Positions 12,901 through 23,787 of a stretch of 64,000 bases of DNA are shown piece by piece (the first letter of the stretch is position 1; each line of letters starts with the position of its first letter). The translations under genes and the position numbers were made by a program. Origin of the DNA: Galerina marginata (Eukaryota > Basidiomycota > Agaricomycetes > Agaricales > Galerinaceae); assembly GCA_023014335.1 (NCBI GenBank), contig JAECYW010000021.1:1259933-1323932 (forward strand), read 5' to 3'. The notes under the pieces are model-generated. The model was given only the letters and a program-made list of their open reading frames with translations, ran no database searches and was not told the DNA's origin.

Positions 12901-15127
12901 GGGAACGAGAGCAGGTGCAGCTACAGACGCAGACCCACCACCACCAAAAAACTCAAACTTCGAACTCGCACTCGACCCGCTCCTCACAGAAGGAAGACGC
13001 ATCGTCATCGTGGACGGCAGGCCGAGCCCCAAGAGCGTGCTGCGTTTTTTCGGGCCGAGGGTGTGCACCCCCAGAGTTTGCGTCTGCGTTTGTGTCTGTG
13101 CGCCATTGCCAGTCGAGTTTGATGCGGGAGAAGCGGAAGAGGAAGAGCCAGGGGCAGGAGCGGGTCCGGGGCTGGCTGTGAGCGCGCCCGCTTCGAAGCT
13201 GCTCGAGGAGAGTCGGAGGGTGTCTTTTGGCTCTTTGTCTTTGCTTTTCTCCTTGGACTTGGATTTGGACTTGGTCTTTTCCTTCTTGCCGGCCTTGTCG
13301 TCCTTCTCCTTGTCCTTCTCCTTGTCGTCCTTGCCTTTGGACTTGGTCTTCTCCTTGGTCTTCTTCGGCTTCTCCTCCTCAGCACCCCCAGAGCTCTTCA
13401 CACTCTTCTTCTTGCCCGTCTTCTCCTTCTCCTTCTTCTCCTTCTCCTTAGGAGCAGGACCAGAAGCAGGAAGAACACCACCCTCATTCAACTGCGCCCA
13501 ACTGCCCATCCTCGCCAAAGACCTCACAGATCTAATCGCCCGTAACGCGATCGAGCCCTGTCCCTGCCCCTGTCCTTGTCCCTGTCCCTGTCCTTGTCCT
13601 TGTCCTTGGCCCTGTCCTTGTCCTTGTGCGCCGATACCAGCACCAGGCGGAGCAACAGCCAACAGCCCACCAGAAGTCAACGTCCCCGTGCGCGAGCGCG
13701 TATACCCACCGCCCAACGAAGAAGGCGGGCGGTTGTCCTCCTCCTCCTCGTCGGGGTCTGCGGGCATAGGGATGACGGTCGCCTTCGCCTGAGCATGAGG
13801 CTGGGGTCGGACCTGTGTTTGTGGTTGGACCTGCGGCTGAGCTTGGAAGTGGAGATGAGCCTGTGGTTGAGTCTGATACGCCTGATACGCCTGCAGCCCG
13901 CGCACGCTCCCCGCGTTCGTGTTTGTGTTCGTGGTTGGCCTAGGGCCAGCGTTGTTGAGGAGGACGCCAGAGTCGAGCGAGTTGAACCGTCCGCGGTTTT
14001 CGGGGGCGGGTTTGAGCGGTTCTGGAGCTGCGGTGGGGTGGGTTAGTATGAGTTTGAGAGAATGGAGGAGAGAAGGGAAGAGAGTGTATCGTCATAAATG
14101 TAAAGGACGACCAAAAAGCGCAACAAAAGTACGGAAAAGTCAAAGATGAGAAAGCAAAACAACACGACCACGAAGAAACGTAGTCTAATAAGAAAGAAAA
14201 CAAAACTGAATCGAACGTACTTTTCGAGCGTGAGTTGGGGTCGTAAATAAACTCGACAGCTAAAGAGCAAACAGGTAAGCACAAACTCCAACCAAAACTT
14301 AAAACAAAAAACATACGTTTATGACTTATCTTATTCTCCTTCCTCTCCTTCTCCTTCTCCTTGGAATCCTTCCGGCCCCTGCCAATACTCCACCACTTCC
14401 CAGACCCATACCCATCCTCCGCCTTGACCTTCAACAGCCCGTCCTTCTTCTCCTTCTCCCTCTCCTCCTTGCCGCCCTCCGCAACGAGCTTGACGGCCTT
14501 CGGCACATTCGTCACCTCCCCCATCGCCCCACTCCCCGCACCTGAACCAGCACCACCACCACCAGCACCCCAGCGCATCCCGTCCAACCCCGCCCTCGAC
14601 TTTTTCTTCTTCACCATCACGATCTCCCCAATATCCGGATCCTCAGTCGGGTCGACATAAATCTCGAACCCGCCCCGCGCGGAGGACGTCCCCGTCCCGA
14701 ACCCCTGCTGCACCTCGCGGTCAGAAACGCCGACGCGTCTTACGACGTCTGAGAAGTCGCGCGCGCGTGCGTGCGTGTGGTCAGAGTCCTTCTTGCCTAG
14801 GGACATCCCCATACCGATGCTGAGGATGGACAGCTTGGATTTCTTAGGGACGAGTTTGCGTCGGGCTTCAGGCTCCGCTTTAGGCGCGAGTGGGGACGGA
14901 GAGGGGGAGGGGATGGAAGGGAGAGAAGGCATGGTCGCCCACGAGTCCTCCAGCGCGCGGTGGAAGGACGTGCTAGCCTCCGAGGAAGAGAGACCGGACG
15001 CAGATGGTGTAGCGGAGATGAGGCGGATGGAGGGGATAGGCGGAGCCGAGGAGGGCGTGCCAGCAGCGCCGTTCGTCATCGTCATTCCTGGGTGTGCTGC
15101 TACTGGTGTTTTGGACAGCAGCGGCAT
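6961..15127 (-). CDS. Giant intrinsically disordered orphan protein (~2542 aa), Ser-rich
   Basis: Model: complement(join(6961..7060,7122..7581,7635..8198,8242..8527,8587..11933,12006..14027,14221..14259,14317..15127)); all phases agree. The protein is mostly low complexity: Ser/Pro-rich N-terminus, Lys/Glu-rich charged blocks (KEKEKERKE; KKEKTKSKSKSKEKSKDKE), a Gly-Gln dipeptide tract, an acidic run, then long Ser-rich sequence. Ordered-looking islands stand out: EDEEGVLSILDAATNDLALL at the exon 3/4 junction, DDTMISMLGGGHVRRRSVGS at the exon 4/5 junction, and RGIVALRKYYALRDEAHE before the C-terminus. It ends in a basic tail rich in Arg, Pro and Gly. Repeated Ser/Arg clusters suggest heavy phosphorylation. 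I recognise no named domain. Ordered islands carried across splice junctions argue for a real, constrained gene. A scaffold or regulatory role is possible but not shown. Confidence 0.8.
13557..13627 (-). repeat. Coding minisatellite giving a Gly-Gln dipeptide run
   Basis: About 12 copies of a 6-bp unit (CCTGTC/CCTTGT variants on the plus strand). Read on the minus strand it encodes alternating Gly-Gln inside exon 3 of the giant gene. Whole-codon copy number keeps the frame, so length variation between strains would be tolerated. Confidence 0.85.
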
Positions 15128-17219
15128 CACTGTCGTGTTCGTAGTCTTCGTAATCGTAATTGTAGTCGTAACTTCTTGTCGGTGTCGTACAGTTTAAAAA
15201 AGCGTAAAAAAGCCGGTCGTTGAAAGAACAAAAGCAAAAAAAGAAGTCGTAGAACAAAAGCTTGAGTGAGTCGTAAAGATAAAAAGCCGGTCTTGTCGTT
15301 GATATTGTTGATGTTGTTGTTGTTAATGGTCAGTACACGCAGGTCTTCGTAGTAGTCGTAGTCGTCGGAACCGTGTCAGGGCCGTGAAAAGACTCGTGAG
15401 CTAGAAACGCGTTAATTGTTGTGTTTTCGAATGCAGGAACTCTCTATAATACAGCCCATCGATATCATCAGCACACCGCCCACGAAAATCTCGCACACAA
15501 CGTCCTCACCTAAGCAAAGCCCACTTCAAGCTTCAGGCTTTCCCTTCAACAGGCGAGCACAAGAGCACCGAGCACCGAACCGCCCCAGACAAAGGAGCCG
15601 CTCAAGGTATCTTCTCGTTGGATCCAGAAGGGAGGTTCGCGTTGGGACTCGGATGGGAGAGAACAGAGAACAGCCCCGCTCCGCACAGCACAGGGTTGGG
15701 AAGTTCAACCACGTCACGGGACCGTTTAATTTCCTTTCCGGGTGAGCCTCGAGGCGGGGCGGAGGCAGTGCGTTACGTCAGCTGTTAAACGATCGAGATG
15801 ATGGGATTGGATGATGGGGTGATGGGAAGCGGGACCAAATAACGCGTCGCGTCGCGTCGGGGAAAGACGTCATTTCTGAGGTACGCTTAATTGGATAACG
15901 TACGTACGCTGTCGAGACTCGAACCTGCACAAACTCGTTTCTCGAATAGCAATTACATAAAGTCATGGAACTTGAAGCTTGAAGTACCGTGACCCTCCTC
16001 ATGATTCATTGAACTCTTCAATGATAAAAAACTTGACAGAAATGCCTCCGCGATTTTGCATAAATGAATTTCAAACACTCCTCAAATTCAAATTCTCCAA
16101 CTACTTAAATGCCTATAATACCGACCAGCTTGAGAGCATGTGCGAATGATTAGATATCGAGCTGTGCCTACTGTCTTCGCCTCCGAGTTGCCCTCTTCCG
16201 AAGTCATCTCAGAACCTCAGGCGTTTGAATTTTTGTCTTTTCTCTAGGCCCTACTTATTAGTAGGCTCAGCCGCTTTGGTAGGTAGGTCTTCAGCGGGTC
16301 TTCATCTTCCAGTTCCCTACATACTTTGCTTCAAGTACCAGTTTTACAGTTTACTTCAGATACCTTCAAAGGCCTTCAAGTTTTATATAAACGATGAGCA
16401 CACGCATTATCATAAACACTGGGCACTGCTCAACCGCTCACTCCGTCGTCGCCTCATCTCCGAGTCCCTATGTCTCGACTCGACGTCGCTGTTTATCATA
16501 TTATCACCTTCCGAATACTATAAGAACACGCATAGGCTCCGGTTATGTGCCTGAGGCCCGTGGAGAGTCGGGATTCAGATGGAGGGCGGTTGGTTGGACT
16601 CGACTGGAATGGACTGGACTAGGTGCGGAGTGGCGGCAGGGGCTACGTTGCCATTAAAAAGGTCAAGCTGCTGGCCCATTGGGATCTCGACTCAGAGAAA
16701 ATGGTGGATATTAGTGCACGTTATCATATTAAGATATGGAAATTCCATACTTACCTTTTTTCCGTCATGCAAGTTGGTGAGCAAAAAACATCTAGCGACT
16801 CTAGCGGTTATAATAGCCAGTTCTTGTTGTATGTCCAAAACCTTTCTACTTCAACACGGGTTTGCTAGCCTCCCCAGAACCATCAACTCCGAAAAATCGC
16901 AGCCAATAAGGCAGCTCCGATATTTCACCGCATTAGAAAATATCCATGAGCTTTCTAAATTCTAAATGAAAGGCTGCCGTCTCAGAAGCCTCACTGAGCG
17001 GTCACACAGCTTGATAGGACCACGTTGTATTTTTGAGAACAAGACAGATACGAGTACGAGCGTAACGGTAAGAATGAAGAAGGATCTCCCTATCATTACT
17101 GTCCGATCATCGCGTGAGTTGAATAAGATAAGATAAGAAACCAAGAGAAGCGTCCGTGAGTAAGGCTGGCGGCCAGGCTTACACTAGACCACCCTTAACG
17201 TTCAACTGCCACCTATCCC
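15128..17219. other. Long intergenic region, probable divergent promoters
   Basis: No convincing gene. Short GTT/GTC-type microsatellites lie near 15300-15330 and 15340-15370, close to the start of the giant gene. Open frames at 15416-15745 and 16225-16965 are short, overlap in several frames and carry no recognisable motif. Confidence 0.4.
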
Positions 17220-18005
17220 ATGTACGAACAATCCACAGACTCAGAAAGCACCCTCCTCCCTCCTCCTCCCCCACCCACAATCTCACTTGTCTTCTCCACA
17301 CCAAGCGTAACAAACTCAACTCTCCTCGTCGATGCGAGACCAATTGTGAAGATATCCACCACCGATGCAGCAGGAGATCACACAACTATTTCCGACGCCC
17401 AGACAAAAGAGCTTCTCGTGGACATCCAGCACCGCACCCTCAGGTCGGATACTGTGACATTTACGCACCATTTCAATGGAAAACCATTGAAGTTGAAGGA
17501 ATGGTTGAAGGAACAGACTTTGGGCGATGGGCGGTGAGCATAAATTATCTACTATTCCCTTGTCTAGGGTCGTGTTTTTGGGTTTTTATGCCTGTGTTGG
17601 TAGCCCAGGGTGGACCATGGAAACGTCAGTAGGGAGCTTCATTTGGCGCCCGGATGTTTCGTTTCGTTTGGCAGTAAGTCTCCTCCTTCCCATACAATGC
17701 TAATAAGCCTCAGTAAAACCACACTTGTTCTCCAGTTAAGACCAGTCGTCGACGGAGAAACGGCCCAACCGATAGCATGGGCCCAGCTCCAAACCCACTC
17801 AACCCCTCTCACATTGCTTATCTCTCGCGGCATTGACACCCAGTCCATCCGCGATGAAATCGTCGCATCTTTTATCATACTAGAGCAGCGCATGCGGATG
17901 AATGAGAAAGGGTACGCCAAGGCCGACGGTTGGTTCGCTGTTCACCGTACTGTGCTTGGACACCCGGCCCATGCTGAGGATCTAGGATTTGGCACCAGGA
18001 AATGA
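17220..18005 (+). CDS. DUF6593-like basidiomycete protein
   Basis: Model: join(17220..17533,17609..18005), about 236 aa, ATG at 17220. The N-terminus has a Pro run, then ISLVFSTPSVTNSTLLV, PIVKISTTDAAGDHTTI and KELLVDIQHRTLRSDTV, ending the exon with LKEWLKEQTLGDG. The C-terminal part has AQPIAWAQLQTHSTPLTLLI and a helix EIVASFIILEQRMRMNE. This order (two beta-rich repeats with a Thr-Ile pair, then a short LKEWL-type motif and a C-terminal helix) is what I know from DUF6593 proteins, a beta-rich mushroom family of unknown function. A GTAAGT donor at 17674 could mark a further intron, but no acceptor restores the frame, so the second exon is left whole. That part (about residues 125-145) is the least certain. 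Confidence 0.6.
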
Positions 18006-18330
18006 TCTTACTACATTTACCATTCTCCTCCAAGATCTATTAATGGTGGTTAAATTCTTCAGATGCTATTTGAGAGATTTATGGCCGCTTAATTAAGCAG
18101 TGCATAATAAGGTACCGGTCTTGGATGGTCGTGGTGAAAAATGTCGTTGTGGTCCTGCAGTTAGTAGTGTGACTGCGGGCTAAAAAGAAGGAAATACTGA
18201 CAAAATTCCACCACATGAGGCAAAAGAACACAGACACCGGAGAAGGAGTGTCCGAAGGGAGTATGCTCATAATATGAACGATAAAGAACAATGCAGCCAT
18301 GATGGATATAGAAATAAGCGCCCGTCAAAT

Positions 18331-18400
18331 ACGACCATTTCTCCAATCACCGCGAGTTCCTAATTGCGACCATGTCTCCAATCACCGCGAGTTTCTAATT
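18331..18400. repeat. Two-copy 35-bp tandem repeat
   Basis: Units 18331-18365 and 18366-18400 are near identical (about three differences) and share CTCCAATCACCGCGAGTT. They lie just downstream of the 3' end of the pseudokinase gene. No function is evident. Confidence 0.8.
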
Positions 18401-18530
18401 GCTTCATACTCGTACAAATAATACCCGCTCTAGCTCAGGGGGATTAGATTTCAATAACTGAAAGTGCTACTTTAAAATTATAAATATGCGATACTTGTAA
18501 TGTAGTCATAGTCAGAACCTCTCTATGTAG

Positions 18531-20042
18531 CTACTCGTCAACCTGGCCATTTCCCGCTTCAGCAGACGTGAAACTTTGAGCGAGCCTTGAAAATTGCAGA
18601 ACCCCCACCCAACCGGTGACTACGTCCATGTTAGGACGGTCCTTAGGTTCGTGACTCCAGCACTTCGTCAACAAGTCCCAAATATCATCCGTCATCTGAG
18701 CAGACTCAGGACGCGATGGCCGTATTCCTGAAGTAATATCCATTATCACGCCGTATACGTGTCGTCGATGAGAAAAGGGCGGATTCCGGGCGATTATCTA
18801 CCACAGACATTAGCTCCCAAAAGATGAAGGACGATACAGGAACCTGACACTAACCTCCAGAGCCGTCATTCCAAAACTATGGACATCATTGGGCGGAGTG
18901 AGAGGATAAGTATCCTCGGTGTGCTCATCCGGAGTCGTGTTGATCAATTCAGGCGCCATCCATCTTGCTTCGTTCAGGCTTTCGCGTGTATTTGCCGTGG
19001 TTAGGTCAACAGGATACGGCAGATTTCGCATTCCAAGATCGGATAGCTGAGGTTCTCCATTGTCAGAAATTAGAATATTCGACTGTTAATAAGCGTCGTT
19101 AAACTTCTATATCTCGATAATCAAGGAAACACTTACCCCTTGAACTTTGCCATGAACGATCGGTGGTTTTCTACTGTGCAAGTATTGCAAACCGCTGGCT
19201 ACGCCACACAACTATCCCAACAGATGAGGAAAGAAAACAAAGATCGATATACAAAAGGCTCACAATATGAAGAATATCGGCGTTTTGACATCGAGATATG
19301 AATTCATTCACATTCCCGTGCCGATACTCTGGCAGTACAAGAGCAGGGATGGAGGAATCGCTCTGCGTCAGACCAACAAACTTGGCTATGTTTGGATGTG
19401 AGCTAGCCGCCTGCCACGCACATAATTCGACTTCGAGCCTCTGCATTACGATGTTAGAATAATAAGCAGTGTTTTTAGGTTGGGAAGATCATGCCTTCTT
19501 GAAGTTTATTTGCGAGCTTTGATCCATGCCTACTGAGCGCCAGGATTTGACGATCACCTTATCCTCTCCTAGTTTCCCTTTGTACAGGTTTGTATAAAGG
19601 GGCATTAGAAACGGGTCGTTTTCACGGATGAGTTGACGAGGTGACATGTTGCAATATTCCATGTCTTGTTGCGGTACCGGTTGAGCGCGTATAAGTAGGG
19701 GACTGAAACAATGAAGGACAACCCTTTGTATTACTTCTTCCTCGGCGTCAACCAAACTGCAACGTGTCATCATGCCCATTAAAACTTGAATAGGCGCACA
19801 AGTTAGTAGGGTGAATGCCCACGTTTTTTGAAGGAAGTTTTCCAGAAGGTGTGTCCAAGTACCCGCTCTTATAGGAAGGTGGATGACTGTGCACCGAAAG
19901 CAGTGTCAGTAATTGGGAGAACCGGTTTGCCGTCACATCTTTGTTGATCCTCGTAATTACAATTACCTCCTATTCTCAGCCACTTCTATGAATAATTGAA
20001 TGTCATCGGGTATGAAAAAGACTTACGAATGACTCCGCTCAT
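18531..20042 (-). CDS. Protein kinase-fold protein lacking the catalytic Asp (probable pseudokinase)
   Basis: Model: complement(join(18531..18797,18855..19082,19137..19211,19264..19440,19495..19784,19895..19938,19967..19985,20027..20042)), 371 aa; all phases agree, including 16- and 19-nt first exons. The intron after 19495 starts with GC rather than GT. Kinase marks: KVIVKSWR (beta-3 Lys kept), HPNIAKFVGL, SGLQYLHSRKPPIVHGKVQG, SNILISDNGEPQLSDLGM (DLG kept), RWMAPELIN, NDVHSFGMTALE, CWSHEPKDRPNM. The catalytic loop that should read HRDLKxxN or HGDIKxSN is HGKVQGSN, so both the catalytic Asp and the following Lys are replaced. The Gly-rich loop is not recognisable. The N-terminal ~120 residues have a helical segment (EEEVIQRVVLHCFSPLL) seen in expanded mushroom kinase families. 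The start is the weakest part: the frame is blocked just upstream of ATG 20042. Confidence 0.75.
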
Positions 20043-20140
20043 ATACCACGAAACCAGTAGCTGGGACTGCTATTTGAGGGAAACCTCCTGAGCTCGGGGG
20101 TTTGTCAATCACGTAGGTGTTTTGAAAAGGCGCCAACAAA

Positions 20141-20567
20141 ATGCAATGGTTCTCCGGTCATCTATGGGGACAGGAAACTGCCCATTCGTGCAAGGTGAGG
20201 TTCTTGCTCAACGTCGTTGTTGGTTGAGACAGAGTACGATGTTCGGTTTGAACCGTGCCGATAGCTGTATGTTGCACCGCCACATTATGAGCTCTCTTGG
20301 TCTTCCTTTGCACGACAATGCACAGACAATTTGATTATTGTTATGCCATCCCACGCTGTATTCGAGTCTCTGGACGAACGGCTTTTGCAGGCAGAATCGA
20401 TATATCGTGAATGGCACTCTCACAAGCTCAAAACAGCTGAATTGGTCCTTGAAGCTACCTCCACCTTTCACGTCGAAAAGTTCTCAAAATTTTCATCCTA
20501 TCAAGCATCAACCGAGTCAGAAATCCTTGCGTTAATGTGGCAAGGAAGGGAACAGAAGACACCCTAA
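20141..20567 (+). CDS. Small orphan gene, 118 aa, two exons
   Basis: Model: join(20141..20194,20265..20567). Exon 1 reads MQWFSGHLWGQETAHSCK, then an intron (GTGAGG...GATAG) joins in frame to LYVAPPHYELSWSSFARQ. The rest is charged and helical (ESLDERLLQAESIYREWHSH, then LVLEATSTFHVEKF), ending GREQKTP and a stop. It starts 98 bp from the ATG of the pseudokinase gene on the other strand, suggesting a shared promoter. I do not recognise the family. It may be a fragment of a longer gene or start at another ATG (20146 is in another frame). Confidence 0.4.
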
Positions 20568-21101
20568 AAATATCAGCCCCTTTCTCTGAGGCATTGTCTA
20601 ACTCCTCTCTCAACGCTGACTGCCTTTTTCGGTACGATAGTCACTTCTTTTTCCACCTTCCTGTGAGGCGAGTTCAAGGCTAAACACTGCTCCTAGGCAT
20701 CTGCAGTCTGACCTATCTTGCTGACCGATATTCGGATGACACGCAAGATATTGGTCTAGAGAATGTCTAATTGGCCAGCTTTTTTTTTCTTTGTGAAACT
20801 GCGCATGGGCGACGGAAACGTGGCCGGAGGATGACGGACAACGACCCCGATATGGATTGCTCAGCGCCCGCGGTGACCTGAAGTGCCATCTGTGGGATTT
20901 GTGTCGGTCTATTTTGTCGGTCACGAGAGACCATTCCACAATGAGGTCCCGACCAAAACGGCCCACGGATATCCTGACTCTTAACCATCATCTTACCGGC
21001 CCCGTTTTCATTTATTTTGAAAAAATTTGCCCACTGGACTCACCCATTGTATCCCATACCTTCTGGTGCCACTCCAATTGTCTTCAAGCTAGGAAATCGA
21101 C
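20568..21101. other. Intergenic, upstream of the metacaspase gene
   Basis: Only short shadow-like frames on both strands (for example 20610-20966, minus). No motif seen. Confidence 0.4.
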
Positions 21102-23518
21102 ATGATGTGGGATTTTGGAGGTCATGGTCAAGAAACGAGGGCTCGAAGTCGAAGCAGATCTCCTCAGCCTCCTCAGATGAGGGTCCCTAGCCCAGCGTAC
21201 GCATTGTATCCTTCTTCGTCTTGACGCTAGTCTAACGTTCAAGTGGCACTAGCTTCCCGATAGCGTGAGTGAACTTTAGAAATTCTGTGCACTATGGAGT
21301 GCATTTCTGAATCCCTCTCTTCAGGCGGACGAACTCTCATCCTAGCCCCAACTCATATGGATATGGCATTCCTGCCAGTTCATCTTATCCACAAGCGCCA
21401 CCACCGTCTCCGTATTCGCCTTATTACTCGTAAGTACAAGACTTCCAAGTACAACAATGCTGAAATATGTCGAATATACAGGTCCCACGACTATCCATCA
21501 ATGCCGCGCGCTGGTCCAGCGCCTCCACAACCACACTACCCTGCCCCTCAAGTCATCCACGTTATCCACCATTCGTCCCACCACTCGCACAAGCACAAAA
21601 AACATCGCAGTCACTCGCACTCGCGCGCGCATAGTAACCCTCCAACGCCAATATCGGCCTCAACATCATATCAATCTGCTCCAGTTATTCCACCAGCACC
21701 TTCTCCGCGTGTTCATTTCTCGTCTTCGCAGCCGGCGGCACAACATAATGTCTTGCTTAAGCCGCCCCCACGAAATCGGGTACACTCCCAGCCGACGGTC
21801 CCAACTTCGATGCCAGCTCCGACTTATGCTCCAGTACCGACTCATGCCCAAGTTCCGACTCATGCCCAAGTTCCGACTTATGCCCCCAATTTGGAACCTC
21901 TAAACCCTCTATTTCAATATTCAAAATGTACGGGAAGGAAAAGGGCGCTCTGTGTAAGTTCCAGCTTAATGGCAAGAAGAAGAAATTTACCCGTTTTTGT
22001 TTTGCAGATCGGGATCAATTACAGAGGACAAGCCAACGAGCTGCGTGGATGCGTGAACGACGCCAAAAATGTCCGCAATTTCTTAATTCGTGCGCCTTTT
22101 TTTTTTTCTTCCGGTAAACCATGACTCATCGTACTTCAGGACAAGCAGGCTACGATCCGAAAGAAATTCTCCTCCTAACAGACGACGCCAAAGACGGCCG
22201 CAACCTACCCACAAGAGACAACATAATCGAAGCGATGCGTTGGCTCGTCCGCCACGCCAAAACCAATGACTCCCTGTTTTTCCACTGTAAGCATTACGAA
22301 AGGATCGGACCTAAGTGCCCACTCATCTCATCCCCTTGGCAGATTCGGGCCACGGAGGCCAGACGCCCGACCTAGATGGAGACGAGGTCGACGGATGGGA
22401 CGAAAGTCTGTCTTGATCCGTGTCTATTTACGTTAACCTCGGAAGCTGACGCCGCCTTGTGACCCACAGCGATTTATCCTGTCGATTTCAAAACGAAAGG
22501 ACATATTGTGGATGATGTAGGTCATCTGTCTCTCAGTCAACTCCTAAGCTTATCCATGCCTGACAGCAAATGCATGAAATTATGGTAAATTCATTTCAGA
22601 TTTTGGTTGGATTGACAGCTTTAACGCGACTCCGCCTAGGTCAAGCCTTTACCTCCAGGATGTCGCCTGACGGTATGCCGCATATCTACGCTCTCTTTTC
22701 CGCATTTGCTTACAACCCACTTCCAGGGCCTTTTCGACGTAAATATTCTGTCTTTGATGGCATGAAAAATGCGACTTATACTTTCTCGCAGGCTTGCCAT
22801 TCAGGAACTGTCTTGGGTTTGTCTAAACACATCTAGTTCATAATTTTGTCCTGACCTATCTCCATTATAGATCTACCATACATCGTACGTACAAACCAAA
22901 CACACATCACGAATCATACTGACCCTTTCCCCTGCAGTACTCGTCACATGGGCGCTTAAAAGGAAGCCACATCAGCGCCAGAGCACGAGCCAGTAAATCG
23001 ACGCCCGCCGACGTGGTAGGTTTATCATTCCTGTCACACACCACCCTTCATTTCTTAACGGTTTCACAGATCTCCTGGTCAGGCTGTAAAGACGGTCAGA
23101 CAAGCGCGGACACCTTCGCCGGCGGTGTTGCTGTAGGCGCCATGAGCCACGTAAGTATACCTTTCTCCTCAGATGCAAGTATACTGGTTCTTATCCGTCG
23201 ATTCTATCTAGGCTTTCATCACGGCTCTCAGTCAGTTGTCTCTTAATTTCAATAGATGATGATCCTCACTAATTTTAATAGCCAATAAACCCCATCAAAC
23301 GTACCAGGAGCTGCTCCGTTCCGTCAGGTAGGTCCTTCCCTGGAGATGCAGTAAAAGATGATTATGAACGGCTTTTACAGGTTGATCCTCCATCCACGAT
23401 TCAGCCAGCGGCCACAGCTAGGAAGCTCCCATCACATTGTAAGCTTGCTTACTCCTCGAGACAATCTGAATTGGTAAATTTTTTTTTTCAGAATACTAAT
23501 CTGCAGTTCATCATTTAA
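21102..23518 (+). CDS. Type I metacaspase (Cys protease, clan CD), 480 aa, 19 exons
   Basis: Model: join(21102..21196,21244..21264,21325..21429,21482..21953,22008..22089,22140..22286,22343..22405,22470..22516,22567..22584,22640..22672,22727..22738,22792..22816,22871..22884,22938..23015,23070..23150,23212..23230,23282..23327,23381..23438,23492..23518); all phases agree. Metacaspases cleave after Arg/Lys and act in fungal stress responses and programmed cell death. The N-terminal ~230 residues are a Pro/Ser/Tyr-rich prodomain with a His-rich patch ([19 protein letters not shown]) and PTHAQV repeats. The p20 domain begins at [13 protein letters not shown]. The catalytic His is in [20 protein letters not shown], the catalytic Cys in [16 protein letters not shown]. 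The p10 part has [15 protein letters not shown] and ends [20 protein letters not shown]. Several exons are extremely short (12, 14, 18, 19, 21 and 25 nt), so automated models will probably mis-splice this gene. Confidence 0.92.
21819..21890 (+). repeat. Four-unit 18-bp coding repeat in the metacaspase prodomain
   Basis: Units begin at 21819, 21837, 21855 and 21873. The two middle ones are identical (CCGACTCATGCCCAAGTT) and the outer two are diverged. They encode a Pro-Thr-His/Tyr-Ala-x-Val hexapeptide array. Confidence 0.85.
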
Positions 23519-23787
23519 CTTTTCTCATTTTTTTGTCGTGAAATCTTGCTTTCGATCGTTGACGTCTGCTCTGGATACTAGTATAAAAGAACTACTCTAA
23601 TTTATGGCTGTCGTAATATGTACCATAACTTATACGCTGTACAACCTGTGTCGTAAGTCATCAAATAGGTGACCAGAAAAATCAAAGTTTGTTAAACCAC
23701 CTTTCGCAACCTTAAGCGTCTTTACTAAATGGCACCCATACCACATTCCAAGCATTCAATTTATTTCAATTTCAACACCCTATTCAC

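Noticed and set aside
13010..13792. 260-codon plus-strand ORF and other long frames over 12100-13800
   Set aside because: Shadow frames of the low-complexity exon 3 on the minus strand (Lys/Glu and Gly-Gln repeats read backwards as Ser/Leu/Phe and Pro/Cys).
15905..15950. Minus-strand GGTTCGAGTCT, similar to a tRNA B box
   Set aside because: The flanking bases do not form a T-stem, and no acceptor stem or A box is found at the right distance.
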